A DNA stretch of 64,000 nt from Bifidobacterium aemilianum (GTDB lineage: Bacteria > Actinomycetota > Actinomycetes > Actinomycetales > Bifidobacteriaceae), in contig NZ_PDCG01000002.1 of assembly GCF_003315635.1 (NCBI RefSeq), forward strand, positions 333,193-397,192, written 5' to 3'. Within the stretch, counting starts at the first letter, position 1. Every line of letters starts with the position of its first letter. Under the pieces are notes generated by a model, which was not told where the DNA came from, searched no databases, and saw nothing but the letters and a program-made list of their open reading frames with translations. Positions 45,418-54,285 of this stretch are shown piece by piece. Position numbers and translations under genes: made by a program.

Positions 45418-46224
45418 TCATCGCCGGCCTGCTCCAAGTCCAACCTGTGAGCGGAAGCGATGCCGTCGGCCATCCACCGGATCATCGAATTCCAGGGTCC
45501 GGGCCACCAGTTCCAGGGGCTGCGAGAAATCGTCGTAGGGCCGATCGACCAGGTCCGGGTAGAAGGGGTCGCCCACAATGGGCAAGCCCAAGGAGTTCAT
45601 GTGCACCCTCAGCTGGTGGGTCTTGCCCGTCACAGGGTAGAGGTCGTAGAGCCGGTAGCCGGCCCTGACCACCTCGCCGGGCTGCTGGTCGGCCAGCTGT
45701 ATCACCGTTTCGGCATTGACCGTGCCAGGCTCCTCATAGGCCTGGAGCCGGCCCCGGTCCTTGACCAGCCTGGACCTACGCAGGAGCGGGAAGGCAGCCG
45801 GCGGACTCAACCGGCTGACCGTACCGAAGCTGGGCCTCCTGGCCGGCAGGCAGGGTGCCAGACACTGATAGGTCTTCCTGACCAGATGATGCTCGAAGAG
45901 GAGCTGGTATGCGCCACGGTAGGCGGGGTCGCGCACCAGGACCAGAACACCGGCGGTCAACCTATCAAGCCGGTGGGCCGGAGTGATGTCCGGTTCGTTC
46001 AGCCCCTCCTGCAAGCGCAGAAGGGCAGTCTGCCGATACCACATGCCCCGGGGCGTGGTGGCCAGAAAGTGCGGCTTGTCGACCACGATGATCCGCTCGT
46101 CCTCGTAGAGGACCGGCAGGTCGAAGGGTATGTCCGGCTCCTCAAGAACCCAACGGTGGGGCCGAACCCTGCCCTCCTGCCGAGGAGTACTTCCAGGCCC
46201 CGACCCCCAATCCCGCCCTACCAA
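45418..46224 (-). CDS. RluA-family pseudouridine synthase
   Basis: Isomerises uridine to pseudouridine in rRNA or tRNA. It has 268 residues. The fold begins VLYEDERIIVVDKPHFLATT, the catalytic Asp is in AHRLDRLTAGVLVLV, and the C-terminal KTHQLRVHMNSLGLPIVGD is the second family signature. No S4 domain is visible. The TTG start lies three bases after the glmS stop and has no strong SD, so translation probably depends on coupling with glmS. The target position cannot be told from the sequence. Confidence 0.88.
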   Translation of the reverse strand: MVGRDWGSGPGSTPRQEGRVRPHRWVLEEPDIPFDLPVLYEDERIIVVDKPHFLATTPRGMWYRQTALLRLQEGLNEPDITPAHRLDRLTAGVLVLVRDPAYRGAYQLLFEHHLVRKTYQCLAPCLPARRPSFGTVSRLSPPAAFPLLRRSRLVKDRGRLQAYEEPGTVNAETVIQLADQQPGEVVRAGYRLYDLYPVTGKTHQLRVHMNSLGLPIVGDPFYPDLVDRPYDDFSQPLELVARTLEFDDPVDGRRHRFRSQVGLGAGRR

Positions 46225-46227
46225 GCG

Positions 46228-48117
46228 TCACTCGACAGTGACGGACTTGGCCAGGTTCCTTGGCTTGTCCACGTCAAGCCCCTTGATCTGGGCCATGTCC
46301 ATAGCCAGGAGCTGCAGGGGCACCACATCAACCAGGGGACTCAGGAGGGTGGGGCAGGCCGGCCTCCAGAAGACGACATCGGCGTACCGTTCGGCATCGG
46401 GGTCACCCTCCTCGGCGACCGCTATGGTAAAGGCACCACGGGCCTTGACCTCCTCGATGCCGGAGATGACCTTGTTGTGCAGAGTGTCTCGTCCATGCGA
46501 GGAGGGGACGATGACCACGACGGGCTCGCCCTCCTCGACCAGGGCGATGGGGCCGTGCTTGAGCTCACCGGCCGCAAAGCCCTCCGTGAAGGTGTAGGCG
46601 ATCTCCTTGAGCTTCAAGGCACCCTCCATGGCCACCGGATAGCCCACATGACGACCCAGGAAGAGGAAGGAACGGGCGCCGGACAAACGCCTGGCTGCCT
46701 GCTCGACCTGGTCGGCCTGGTGGTCAAGGACCCACTGGATCTTGGCAGGCATGGCCTTGAGCTGCCCGACTATCTGGCGGATCTCATCAGCGAACATGGT
46801 GCCCTTGACCTGGGCCAGATAGAGGCCCAGCATATAGGCCGCCACGATCTGGGCCAGGAAGGCCTTGGTCGAGGCCACGGCGATCTCAGGCCCGGCATGG
46901 GTGTAGAGTACCGCATCGGATTCTCGCGGAATGGAGGACCCCTGCGTATTGCAGATGGCCAGAACGCGCGACCCCTGCTCACGGGCATGTCGCAGGGCCA
47001 TGAGGGTGTCCATGGTCTCTCCGGATTGGGAGATCGCCACCACCAGGGTGCGGTGGGTCAGAATCGGATCGCGGTAGCGGAACTCATGGGCCAGCTCAAC
47101 CTCCACGGGAATGCGCACCCAATGCTCAATGGCGTACTTGGCCACCATGCCGGCATAGGAGGCGGTGCCACAGGCCACCACGATGATCTTGTCTATGGAG
47201 CGGAAGACCTCCTCATCAATATGAACCTCATCCAGGGCTATATCTCCCTTGGCATCGAAACGGCCCAGGAGGGTGTCGGCCACCGCAGACGGGTCCTCGT
47301 GAATCTCCTTGTCCATAAAGGAGGGCCAGCCGCCCTTTTCGACCTCGGAGGCATCCCAGTCAACGGTGAAACGCTTGGAATCGGTGACCGGATTGCCATC
47401 GAAGTCAGTGATGACCACCTGGTCGCCCGACAGGCAAACCGCCTGGTCCTGGCCCACTTCCATAGCCTGGTCCGTATAGGCCACGAAGGCCGCCACATCG
47501 GAGCCCAGGAAGTTCTCACCCTCTCCCAGGCCAACCACCAGCGGCGAATCATGCCGGGCACCGACCACAATATGGGGCTGCCGGTTGTCCACGGCCAGGA
47601 TGGTGAAGGCACCGGTCAGCATACGGGCCATACGGCGGAGGGCTTCACAAAGATCCGGTTCCCCCGTCTCATCCATGACCTCTTGTGCCAGCTTGCCCAG
47701 GAGCTTGGCCGCCACCTCGCTGTCGGTGGCCGACACGAAGGAATGGCCCTCGGCCTCAAGCTCAGTCTTCAGCTGGTTGGCGTTCTCGATGATGCCGTTA
47801 TGGATGATCGCCACATGGCCATCGCTGCTGAGATGGGGATGGGAATTGATGTCGGAAGGCTGACCATTGGTGGCCCAGCGCGTGTGGCCGATGCCTACCG
47901 TGGCATCCGGCAGGGGCCTGGCCTGCAAATCGGCCTCAAGATTGGCCAGGCGACCGGCCTTCTTCCGCACGACAACCTGCTCCATACCGGGGGCCGCCAG
48001 GGCCACACCGGCGGAGTCATAGCCTCGGTATTCGAGTCGCTTCAACCCTTGCAGACAGACCTCAAGCGGTTTGCCACAGGCAGTCTGGTTGCCTGCATAC
48101 CCTACGATTCCACACAT
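46228..48117 (-). CDS. glmS: Glutamine-fructose-6-phosphate aminotransferase (isomerizing)
   Basis: Makes glucosamine 6-phosphate from fructose 6-phosphate and glutamine, the entry to cell-wall amino sugars. It has 629 residues. The N-terminal glutaminase domain begins MCGIVGYAGN with catalytic Cys2, and shows GIGHTRWATNGQPSDINSHP. Two SIS domains follow (VACGTASYAGMVAKYAIE, then LFLGRHVGYPVAMEGALK). The end is KPRNLAKSVTVE, the family signature. The ATG has a TAGAAT hexamer eight bases upstream and no good SD; no glmS riboswitch was recognised. The RluA-type gene follows three bases later. Confidence 0.96.
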   Translation of the reverse strand: MCGIVGYAGNQTACGKPLEVCLQGLKRLEYRGYDSAGVALAAPGMEQVVVRKKAGRLANLEADLQARPLPDATVGIGHTRWATNGQPSDINSHPHLSSDGHVAIIHNGIIENANQLKTELEAEGHSFVSATDSEVAAKLLGKLAQEVMDETGEPDLCEALRRMARMLTGAFTILAVDNRQPHIVVGARHDSPLVVGLGEGENFLGSDVAAFVAYTDQAMEVGQDQAVCLSGDQVVITDFDGNPVTDSKRFTVDWDASEVEKGGWPSFMDKEIHEDPSAVADTLLGRFDAKGDIALDEVHIDEEVFRSIDKIIVVACGTASYAGMVAKYAIEHWVRIPVEVELAHEFRYRDPILTHRTLVVAISQSGETMDTLMALRHAREQGSRVLAICNTQGSSIPRESDAVLYTHAGPEIAVASTKAFLAQIVAAYMLGLYLAQVKGTMFADEIRQIVGQLKAMPAKIQWVLDHQADQVEQAARRLSGARSFLFLGRHVGYPVAMEGALKLKEIAYTFTEGFAAGELKHGPIALVEEGEPVVVIVPSSHGRDTLHNKVISGIEEVKARGAFTIAVAEEGDPDAERYADVVFWRPACPTLLSPLVDVVPLQLLAMDMAQIKGLDVDKPRNLAKSVTVE

Positions 48118-48125
48118 GACTCACG

Positions 48126-48131
48126 ATTCTA
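48126..48131 (-). promoter_or_regulatory. Candidate -10 (TAGAAT) of leaderless or short-leader glmS
   Basis: TAGAAT on the minus strand ends eight bases before the ATG of glmS. Sequence between is CGTGAGTC, a weak SD at best. Confidence 0.4.
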
Positions 48132-48225
48132 AGTGATGACGCTCCCGGCCACGCCATAGGGGTCCGATGTTCACTGATTGCTTGCGATTGGCATGGGATG
48201 ACTCGCGGGTCCTTGGATGGACGGA

Positions 48226-49047
48226 TCAGAGCACGTGGTTGATGAAATCCTTGAACCGGGCCTCCTGGGGCAGGTCGATGATCTGCGGGCCGCCTGCCTC
48301 GACCACCACTCCCCCATCCATGAAGACGATCTGGTCCGCAACCTCCCTGGCGAAACCAATCTCATGGGTGACCACGATCATGGTCATACCTGCGTCCGCC
48401 AGGGAGCGCATGACGGTCAGAACCTCACCAACCAGCTCCGGGTCCAGGGCTGAGGTGGGTTCATCGAAGAGCATGATCTCAGGCTTCATGGCCAGGGCAC
48501 GTGCTATGGCCACCCGCTGCTGCTGGCCGCCGGAGAGCTGCATGGGGTAATAGTCGATTCTGTCACCCAATCCCACCCGTTGCAGTTCGGCTATGGCCTG
48601 GACCCTGGCCTGGCTCTTGGGTACGCCGGCCACATGGACCGGTGCCTCCATGACGTTCTCCAGAGCCGTCTTGTGGGGGAAAAGGTTGAAGCGTTGGAAG
48701 ACCATGCCCAGTTTGGCGCGCTGCCTGGCTATCTCCTTGTCGTTCAGGGTCTGCAGCATGTCCTTACCCTGCTTGGTCACATGCTTGTAGCCTATCAGCT
48801 CCCCGTCCACCTCGATGGAACCGGCGGTCAGGGTCTCCAACTGGTTGATCAGCCTTAAAAAGGTCGATTTGCCAGAACCTGAGGGGCCCAGGATAACGGT
48901 CACGGTGCCAGGCATGACCGTCAGGTCAACACCCCTGAGCACGTGGAGGCTGCCGAAGGCCTTATGAACTCCAGTTGCCTTGACGGCCGGGGCCAGTCCC
49001 TGTCCGGTCTTGCCGCTGCTGGTCTCCTGACCCGCCTTGTCTGCCAT
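48226..49047 (-). CDS. Polar amino acid ABC transporter ATP-binding protein (GlnQ type)
   Basis: ATPase of 273 residues. After a hydrophilic lead of about 20 residues come [21 protein letters not shown], Walker [11 protein letters not shown]-loop [18 protein letters not shown] (typical for amino acid uptake ATPases), signature [15 protein letters not shown], Walker [21 protein letters not shown] and switch His in VVTHEIGFA. The chosen start has AAGGAG six bases upstream; a 27-codon longer frame has none. It is the last gene of a three-gene operon with the permease and binding protein. Confidence 0.92.
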   Translation of the reverse strand: MADKAGQETSSGKTGQGLAPAVKATGVHKAFGSLHVLRGVDLTVMPGTVTVILGPSGSGKSTFLRLINQLETLTAGSIEVDGELIGYKHVTKQGKDMLQTLNDKEIARQRAKLGMVFQRFNLFPHKTALENVMEAPVHVAGVPKSQARVQAIAELQRVGLGDRIDYYPMQLSGGQQQRVAIARALAMKPEIMLFDEPTSALDPELVGEVLTVMRSLADAGMTMIVVTHEIGFAREVADQIVFMDGGVVVEAGGPQIIDLPQEARFKDFINHVL

Positions 49048-49159
49048 GCTGGTCTCCTTGCTGGTCTTGTGTGATTGCTGGCTGCTGGGCCTTCGCCGCA
49101 CCTGCCGCCCTGTATCTATCGACGTCATCGTTCACCACCCTCTCGTACCGGCTCCACCA

Positions 49160-50152
49160 TCAGGCGTTCAGACCCAGGAAGGTCAGATCCTTGACCTTCT
49201 CCTGGTCCTTTGCCGCCGTAGTGCACGACCCATCCGACGACTTTCCCTCACCCGGCCCGGCCTTGGCCTGACGTTGGTCGAAGCCCTTGCCGAAGTGCTT
49301 CTCGACACGTGCCTGGATGATCATGAGCACTGTGGTGATCAGCAGATACCAGAAGCAGGCCACAATCAGCAGCGGAATGGGCTTGTATATACGCGAGGCT
49401 ATGGCATTGGAGGCGAACTGCAATTCCAGGGTGAAGGGCACGGCCTGGACCAGCGATGTGGTCTTGAGCATGGAGATGATCTCATTACCTGTGGGAGGCA
49501 CGATGATACGCATGGTCTGGGGCAGGATGATCCGCCGCATGATCATGGGGTGGGACATGCCCAGGGCCTGGGCGGCCTCGGCCTGACCCGGGTCCACAGC
49601 CTCCAGTCCGGCCCTGACGATTTCGGCCAGGTAGGCGGCCTCATTCAAGGCCAAGCCAATCATAGCGGCCAGGAAGCCGGGGGCGATCAGCTTGTTGAGC
49701 TGGGTGGTGTCCATCTGCCAGATGTGGATGTCTGTGAAGGGAATGCCCAGGCTGATCCGGGGAATCAGCACCGCGAAAAGGCCCCAGAAGACCAGCTGCG
49801 TGTATACAGGCGTTCCACGGAAGAACCAGATGTAGAACCAGCTGACCCAGCGTAGGACCGGGTTGATGGACTTACGCATGACCGCCAGAAGCACGGCCAA
49901 GGCGATGGCGATGACCATGGAGGAGACAGTCAGCAGGATGGTCCAGCCGATACCGTCCAGGAGATGCTCGTTGAAGAGGTACTTCCAGACTGTGGGCCAG
50001 TCCAGTTTCTCATTGGTCACCATGCCCCGCACCAGGATAAGGGCCAAGATGGCCACGATGATGCCCGCCACCAGGGAACCGGGTCTACGGACCGGCAGGG
50101 CCTTGATCCTGCCTGGTATCTCCACGTCGTCCTGCTGCTGTGATCCTGCCAT
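49160..50152 (-). CDS. Polar amino acid ABC transporter permease (HisM/GlnP type)
   Basis: Membrane subunit of 330 residues with six or so membrane segments. After the first helix (GSLVAGIIVAILALILVRG) the family features are LLDGIGWTILLTVSSMVIAI, WFYIWFFRGTPVYTQLVFWG, the conserved LNEAAYLAEIVRAGLEAVDPGQAEAAQALG coupling region (read in pieces) and PTGNEIISMLKTTSLVQAV. The C-terminal tail is Lys/Gly-rich. The start ATG has GAGGAGGG about eight bases upstream. A single permease gene implies a homodimeric membrane channel, as in GlnP-type systems. Confidence 0.93.
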   Translation of the reverse strand: MAGSQQQDDVEIPGRIKALPVRRPGSLVAGIIVAILALILVRGMVTNEKLDWPTVWKYLFNEHLLDGIGWTILLTVSSMVIAIALAVLLAVMRKSINPVLRWVSWFYIWFFRGTPVYTQLVFWGLFAVLIPRISLGIPFTDIHIWQMDTTQLNKLIAPGFLAAMIGLALNEAAYLAEIVRAGLEAVDPGQAEAAQALGMSHPMIMRRIILPQTMRIIVPPTGNEIISMLKTTSLVQAVPFTLELQFASNAIASRIYKPIPLLIVACFWYLLITTVLMIIQARVEKHFGKGFDQRQAKAGPGEGKSSDGSCTTAAKDQEKVKDLTFLGLNA

Positions 50153-50223
50153 GGGCAAGCCCTCCTCTGTCTATCCGTGCTCATATGGCTTCTCTACCGA
50201 TTGCCGCTGGCGCTAGCCCGCCG

Positions 50224-51138
50224 TCACTTGACCTCGGGGTTGATCTCGGCCTTGCTGATGGCTCCTGAGCCGACCCCCCAAGTATCGAGAATCTTCATGT
50301 AGGTTCCGTCGTCCATGAGTTTCTGGAAGCCCTGACGGATGGCCTCCGTGGTCTGTCTATCGCCTTTTTTGATGGCTGCGGCCGCAGGGGTGACCCCCAC
50401 GTTCCTGCCCAGGGTCTGCAGGGCGCCGTCGGTCTGCTTGACCGCATAGCCGGCAACAGGACTGTCCGAGTAGAAGACATCGGCCTTGCCGGTCACCACC
50501 GATGTGGTCACATCGGTCTGCATCTTCAAGGATTGGATGTCGATGGACTTCTTGCCTTCGGCCCGGCACTTGCTGTCGGCGGCGATCATCTCGGTCTCCT
50601 GGACAGTGCCTGTCTGCAGTCCCACCGTCCTGCCGCACAGATTCGATATGTCCACTCTGTCGGGGTTGCCCTTACGGACCACATAGGTGGAGCCGGCCTT
50701 GAAATAGGAGACGAATTCAACGGCGTCCATGCGCTCAGCAGTCACCGTGAAGCCGGAAATGCCCACGTCATATTTGGAACCGATGGCGGGTATGACCGAG
50801 TCGAAGGGGGTCGAGACGGTCTCCTCCTCAAGCCCGAAGAGGGCCGCCAAAGCCTTGGACAGGTCCACCTCATACCCGATGGGGGTCTTGCCGTCGGAGG
50901 CCAGGAACTCAGCCGGGGCATACTCGGTGGCTGCACCCACGGTGAACTTGCCATCCCGGGTCACAGACTCAGGCAGAAGCGCGGCCAGGGCCGGATCCTT
51001 CTTGATGGAGGAGACGTCATAGCCCATCTGGGCCGACCCGTCTTTATCATCCGAGGTGCCGCAGGCACCCACAGCAAGAGCCATCGTCAACGCGCAGCTG
51101 GCCGCCAGCAGGCTTCTGATATGCCGTCCCCTCACCAT
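50224..51138 (-). CDS. Amino acid ABC transporter substrate-binding lipoprotein
   Basis: Family 3 solute-binding protein, 304 residues. The signal peptide (SLLAASCALTMALAVGAC) ends in a lipobox with lipidated Cys near residue 26. The mature part shows GKFTVGAATEYAPAEFLASDG, IGYEVDLSKALAALFGL and DVGISGFTVTAERMDAVEFV, the standard polar-amino-acid signature. The acidic and Asp-rich ligand pocket region does not reveal the amino acid. The chosen ATG has GGGAG close upstream; an ATG six codons earlier is in frame. It is first in the operon, ahead of the permease and ATPase genes. Confidence 0.92.
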   Translation of the reverse strand: MVRGRHIRSLLAASCALTMALAVGACGTSDDKDGSAQMGYDVSSIKKDPALAALLPESVTRDGKFTVGAATEYAPAEFLASDGKTPIGYEVDLSKALAALFGLEEETVSTPFDSVIPAIGSKYDVGISGFTVTAERMDAVEFVSYFKAGSTYVVRKGNPDRVDISNLCGRTVGLQTGTVQETEMIAADSKCRAEGKKSIDIQSLKMQTDVTTSVVTGKADVFYSDSPVAGYAVKQTDGALQTLGRNVGVTPAAAAIKKGDRQTTEAIRQGFQKLMDDGTYMKILDTWGVGSGAISKAEINPEVK

Positions 51139-51227
51139 CGGACTCCCTCTCCTCATTGCTGCTGTCTGTTGCCCCCTACCGCAGGTGCGATGCCACCCAA
51201 GAGCGGTGGTCCGCCTTCTTGCTGGCT

Positions 51228-51707
51228 TCAGCGTGCCTGGCGGTTCTTGTAGCGCATGACCCGCAAGGCCTCACGCTTATCCTGCTCCTCACGCAGGGCC
51301 TGCCGTTTGTCATATTCCTTCTTGCCTTTGGCCAGGGCAATCTCTGCCTTGACCCGGCCATCCTTGAAATAGAGACTGAGGGGCACGATGGTATAGCCCT
51401 TGGCCTCGGTCTGACGGCTGAGCTTGGCTATCTGCGCCGAGTGCAGCAGCAGCTTGCGCTTGCGCTTGGGTGCGTGATTATTCCAGGTGCCATTGAGGTA
51501 TTCGGGAATGTTGGCATTCTCCAACCAGACCTCACCCCACCGGTCTATGGATACGAAGGACTCCACCAGGGAGGCCCTGCCCTCTCGCAGCGACTTGACT
51601 TCGGTACCGGTCAGGGCAAGGCCGGCCTCGTAGCGGTCCTCGATGGTATAGTCGTGCCGAGCCCGCCGGTTCTGGGCGATCATCGTCGTCCCTGTTGCCT
51701 TGGCCAT
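51228..51707 (-). CDS. smpB: SsrA-binding protein SmpB
   Basis: Brings tmRNA to stalled ribosomes. It has 159 residues. Typical features are [20 protein letters not shown] (oligonucleotide-binding barrel), [18 protein letters not shown], and the basic C-terminal tail [15 protein letters not shown] that folds in the mRNA channel. The start ATG has AAGGA about eight bases upstream. It follows the CHAP hydrolase gene, 170 bases apart, and a palindrome with a TATAAT in its centre lies between. No ssrA gene was seen in the window. Confidence 0.96.
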   Translation of the reverse strand: MAKATGTTMIAQNRRARHDYTIEDRYEAGLALTGTEVKSLREGRASLVESFVSIDRWGEVWLENANIPEYLNGTWNNHAPKRKRKLLLHSAQIAKLSRQTEAKGYTIVPLSLYFKDGRVKAEIALAKGKKEYDKRQALREEQDKREALRVMRYKNRQAR

Positions 51708-51809
51708 CCTCCCCTTCCTTTCTCCATCCGACGCGGTCCTACGCTGCTCTCGTGCAGGCGTACCAGAGATATACAGCTTTCACACGCCGGGTGTGGGCCA
51801 CCATCACGC

Positions 51810-51835
51810 ATACTATGCATTATACCGCATAGTAT
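51810..51835 (-). promoter_or_regulatory. Palindrome enclosing a TATAAT, candidate smpB promoter/operator
   Basis: Perfect nine-base arms ATACTATGC / GCATAGTAT around an eight-base centre. On the minus strand the centre contains TATAAT (51819-51824), a perfect -10 hexamer for smpB. A -35 match is poor. A protein bound to the arms would cover the -10. It could instead act as a hairpin at the 3' end of the CHAP gene, but it lacks a T run. Confidence 0.45.
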
Positions 51836-51877
51836 ACACCAGACCTATGTCAGACGCTACCGCAGCCCCTTCGTGAC

Positions 51878-53236
51878 TCAGTAGTGGATGTACTGGTAGG
51901 CATAGGCATTGTAGACGATGCGGGAGGAGCCAAAGCCATGCCCCGCGTTGCCCTCGGAAATCAGAATGGATCCATCTGCGTTGACACGCTCGACCACAGC
52001 GACATGCCCGTAGTAGGAATCGGCGCCGGCCTGCCCAGGGCCGAAGACCACCACGGCTCCCACATGGGGGCTGTTGTTGACCAGGTAGCCGAAGGACCTG
52101 GCACTGCCGGCCCAATTGCGTGCGTTGCCGAAGTAGGAGCCGACAGGCAGCCCCAGCTGCGACCGCCGTACATAGGCCCAGGCCGTGCACTGGCCGCCAG
52201 GGTAGGCGTTGCCCGAATTGCCGGTCGGGTGGCCGTAGCAGAAACCTGCACCAGGCGGACAGGAGCCAGGCACCCCATAGTCCATGCCCGAGACGCCGGC
52301 TCCGCCACCGGGTACCGCTGCATCACCGCTCACCGGTCCACTCACCGCCTGCTGGCCGCCTGCGCTGGGGTCCGCGGCTGCCGCCGCTTGGGCGGCCTGC
52401 TGCTGGGCCGCGAGGTCGATCTCCGCCTTCATGGCGACGATGTCCGCGGCCTCCTTGGCCGACCGGCTGGTCAGGCTGCTCTTCTGCTGCTCCAGGCTGG
52501 CCTTGGTGGCATTGCCCTGGTCCCGTAGGGACTGGAGCTGCAGCTGCTTCGCCGAAGCGTCCTCGACGGCCCTCTGGGCGGCCGCATCCTGGTCGTCAGC
52601 CTGCTTCTTCAGGGCGCTGATCCTGTTTTCAATGGCGGCCAGACGTTCCCTGCGGTTCATGGAAACGTTCAGGTCACCAGCGGAATCCTTGGCCAGGTTT
52701 GACTCACTCCGAGCGACCGAGGCGTCGGCCTGCATCTTGTTGACGAAATCCTCAGTGGTGGAGGCCTTGGTGACCACGTCCATGATCGCGGAAGCTTCCG
52801 AACCATGGAAGCTCTTCCGGGCCATCTGGGCCATACCTTCCTTGGCATCGTCGAAGTCCTCGCCGGACTGCTTGATCTTGGCCTCCAGATCGGCCTTGTC
52901 CTTCTTGGCCGCATCCAGGCGCTCACCGGTGGCCTTGGCCAGGCTCTTGGCCTGTTCGGCCTTCTGCTGGGAATCCTGCTGGGCCTTCTCGGCCGCCGGT
53001 ATCTGGTTGGAGGTCAGGTCATCCAGCTGTATGATCTGATTGGCCAGGTCGTCGCTGACACCAGAAAGCTGGGCCTTGAGGTTCTCATTGTTCTGGACCG
53101 TCTGCTGGTACTCATACCAACTGACCGCCTGGGCTTGGGGCAGCTTGACGGTCATGCCAGCCGCCCCGAAGGCGACCAGGGTCGCCGAGGCCACTATGAG
53201 TGAGGCGACGGCGTTCAATCGCTTGATCTGCTTCAT
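51878..53236 (-). CDS. Secreted coiled-coil CHAP-domain peptidoglycan hydrolase
   Basis: A 452-residue cell-wall enzyme. Signal peptide: basic KQIKRLN, hydrophobic AVASLIVASATLVAFGAA, cleavage likely after AQA near residue 40. Residues about 40-270 form two long coiled coils rich in Lys, Glu, Gln and Ala. A Gly/Ala linker leads to the CHAP domain with catalytic Cys near 350 (GGQCTAWAYV) and His near 410 (YYGHVAVVE). This is the layout of PcsB, which is activated through its coiled coil by FtsEX; ftsX and ftsE lie directly upstream on the same strand. The start ATG has GGAGG eight bases upstream. It probably splits septal peptidoglycan; the exact bond is not visible. Confidence 0.9.
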   Translation of the reverse strand: MKQIKRLNAVASLIVASATLVAFGAAGMTVKLPQAQAVSWYEYQQTVQNNENLKAQLSGVSDDLANQIIQLDDLTSNQIPAAEKAQQDSQQKAEQAKSLAKATGERLDAAKKDKADLEAKIKQSGEDFDDAKEGMAQMARKSFHGSEASAIMDVVTKASTTEDFVNKMQADASVARSESNLAKDSAGDLNVSMNRRERLAAIENRISALKKQADDQDAAAQRAVEDASAKQLQLQSLRDQGNATKASLEQQKSSLTSRSAKEAADIVAMKAEIDLAAQQQAAQAAAAADPSAGGQQAVSGPVSGDAAVPGGGAGVSGMDYGVPGSCPPGAGFCYGHPTGNSGNAYPGGQCTAWAYVRRSQLGLPVGSYFGNARNWAGSARSFGYLVNNSPHVGAVVVFGPGQAGADSYYGHVAVVERVNADGSILISEGNAGHGFGSSRIVYNAYAYQYIHY

Positions 53237-53361
53237 CTTCCAATCCTCCAAAAGTCATTCGGATGTCCATTGTAGCGGCAGTCGCTGAGGGCGTTTCAGC
53301 CGAAACGTTCCTGTGCCCGCCCGGGCTTCTCCTACCGACGCTCCCCTGGCTCATCGCCCCG

Positions 53362-54285
53362 TCAGGCCTTCAGATAACGGCGTAGGGATACCGCGGAGGC
53401 GCAGGCGGATAGGAGCATGGCGCCGATCACCAGAGCCGGGGCCATGAGCCAGACGGTGGCCTGATTGACATAGGGCATCCACTGCACGGTCTTGGCCAGC
53501 CAGTCGGTGATGAAGATCTTGACGATGGCGGACAGGGCACCAGCAGCCAGCAGGGAGCCCAGTAGGGAAGCCACCATGCCCTCGAGAATGAAGGGTAGGC
53601 GGATGATCCAGTTTGAGGCGCCCACCAGACGCATGATCTCCGTCTCGTTCTTTCGAGCGGCGGCACTCATGCGAATGGTCGTCCCGGTCAGCAGGATGGC
53701 GACCACCACCATGACCGCGGCCAGCACCACCGTCACCGCCGTGCCTCGGTTGAGGATACTGAAGACCGGATCGAAAATCTGCCGCTGGTCCTGTACCTCC
53801 TCCACCCCGTCGCGGCCACTGAGGACTTGGGATACCGCCTGGTACTTGGTGGGGTCGGTCAACTTCAGCCGCAGGGAATCCTGCATGTTGGCCGCGGTGA
53901 TGGTGTGACCCTCATAGGAACCATTGGGGTATTGCTTGAGGAAGGTGTTCTTGTAGAAGTCCTCACGGCTCTGGTAGGTGATCTTGGAGACCACATCACC
54001 CAGCTCGTTGGTGATGGTCGACTCCAGCTTGACTATCTCGTTCTTGGACGGGGCCTTGCCGGTGGCGCAGGATGCCGCCTGACTGTTGCCGTCCGGGCAC
54101 AGCCAGACCACCACCTCGACCTTGTCGTACCAATCGCCTTTGGCCTTGGTGATCTGGGCCTGCATCAGGCCTGATGCACCAATGAAGAGGAAAGAGATAA
54201 AGGTGACCAGCATGACCGAGAGGATCATGGACACGTTCTGCCGAAGGCTGCTCCAGGTTTCGGAAAGAATGAACCGTATTCTCAT
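53362..54285 (-). CDS. ftsX: Cell division protein FtsX
   Basis: Membrane subunit of the FtsEX complex at the division site, 307 residues. One N-terminal helix (VSMILSVMLVTFISFLFIG), a large extracellular loop (about 45-180) that would contact the hydrolase, then three more helices (about 187, 235 and 285). The conserved ETEIMRLVGASNWIIRLPF links helices two and three. The start overlaps the ftsE stop (ATGA) and has GGGAG upstream. The CHAP hydrolase gene follows 125 bases later. Confidence 0.94.
   Translation of the reverse strand: MRIRFILSETWSSLRQNVSMILSVMLVTFISFLFIGASGLMQAQITKAKGDWYDKVEVVVWLCPDGNSQAASCATGKAPSKNEIVKLESTITNELGDVVSKITYQSREDFYKNTFLKQYPNGSYEGHTITAANMQDSLRLKLTDPTKYQAVSQVLSGRDGVEEVQDQRQIFDPVFSILNRGTAVTVVLAAVMVVVAILLTGTTIRMSAAARKNETEIMRLVGASNWIIRLPFILEGMVASLLGSLLAAGALSAIVKIFITDWLAKTVQWMPYVNQATVWLMAPALVIGAMLLSACASAVSLRRYLKA

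Noticed and set aside
45460..48132. An 890-codon open frame antisense to glmS and the RluA-type gene
   Set aside because: A GC-rich shadow of two clear genes on the minus strand; no recognisable protein features.
48118..48225. glmS ribozyme/riboswitch leader
   Set aside because: The region upstream of glmS is too short for the ribozyme core, and a -10-like hexamer lies eight bases before the start codon.
51805..51840. dif site for XerC/XerD
   Set aside because: The arms and centre do not resemble known dif sites, and the position beside smpB fits a promoter element better.
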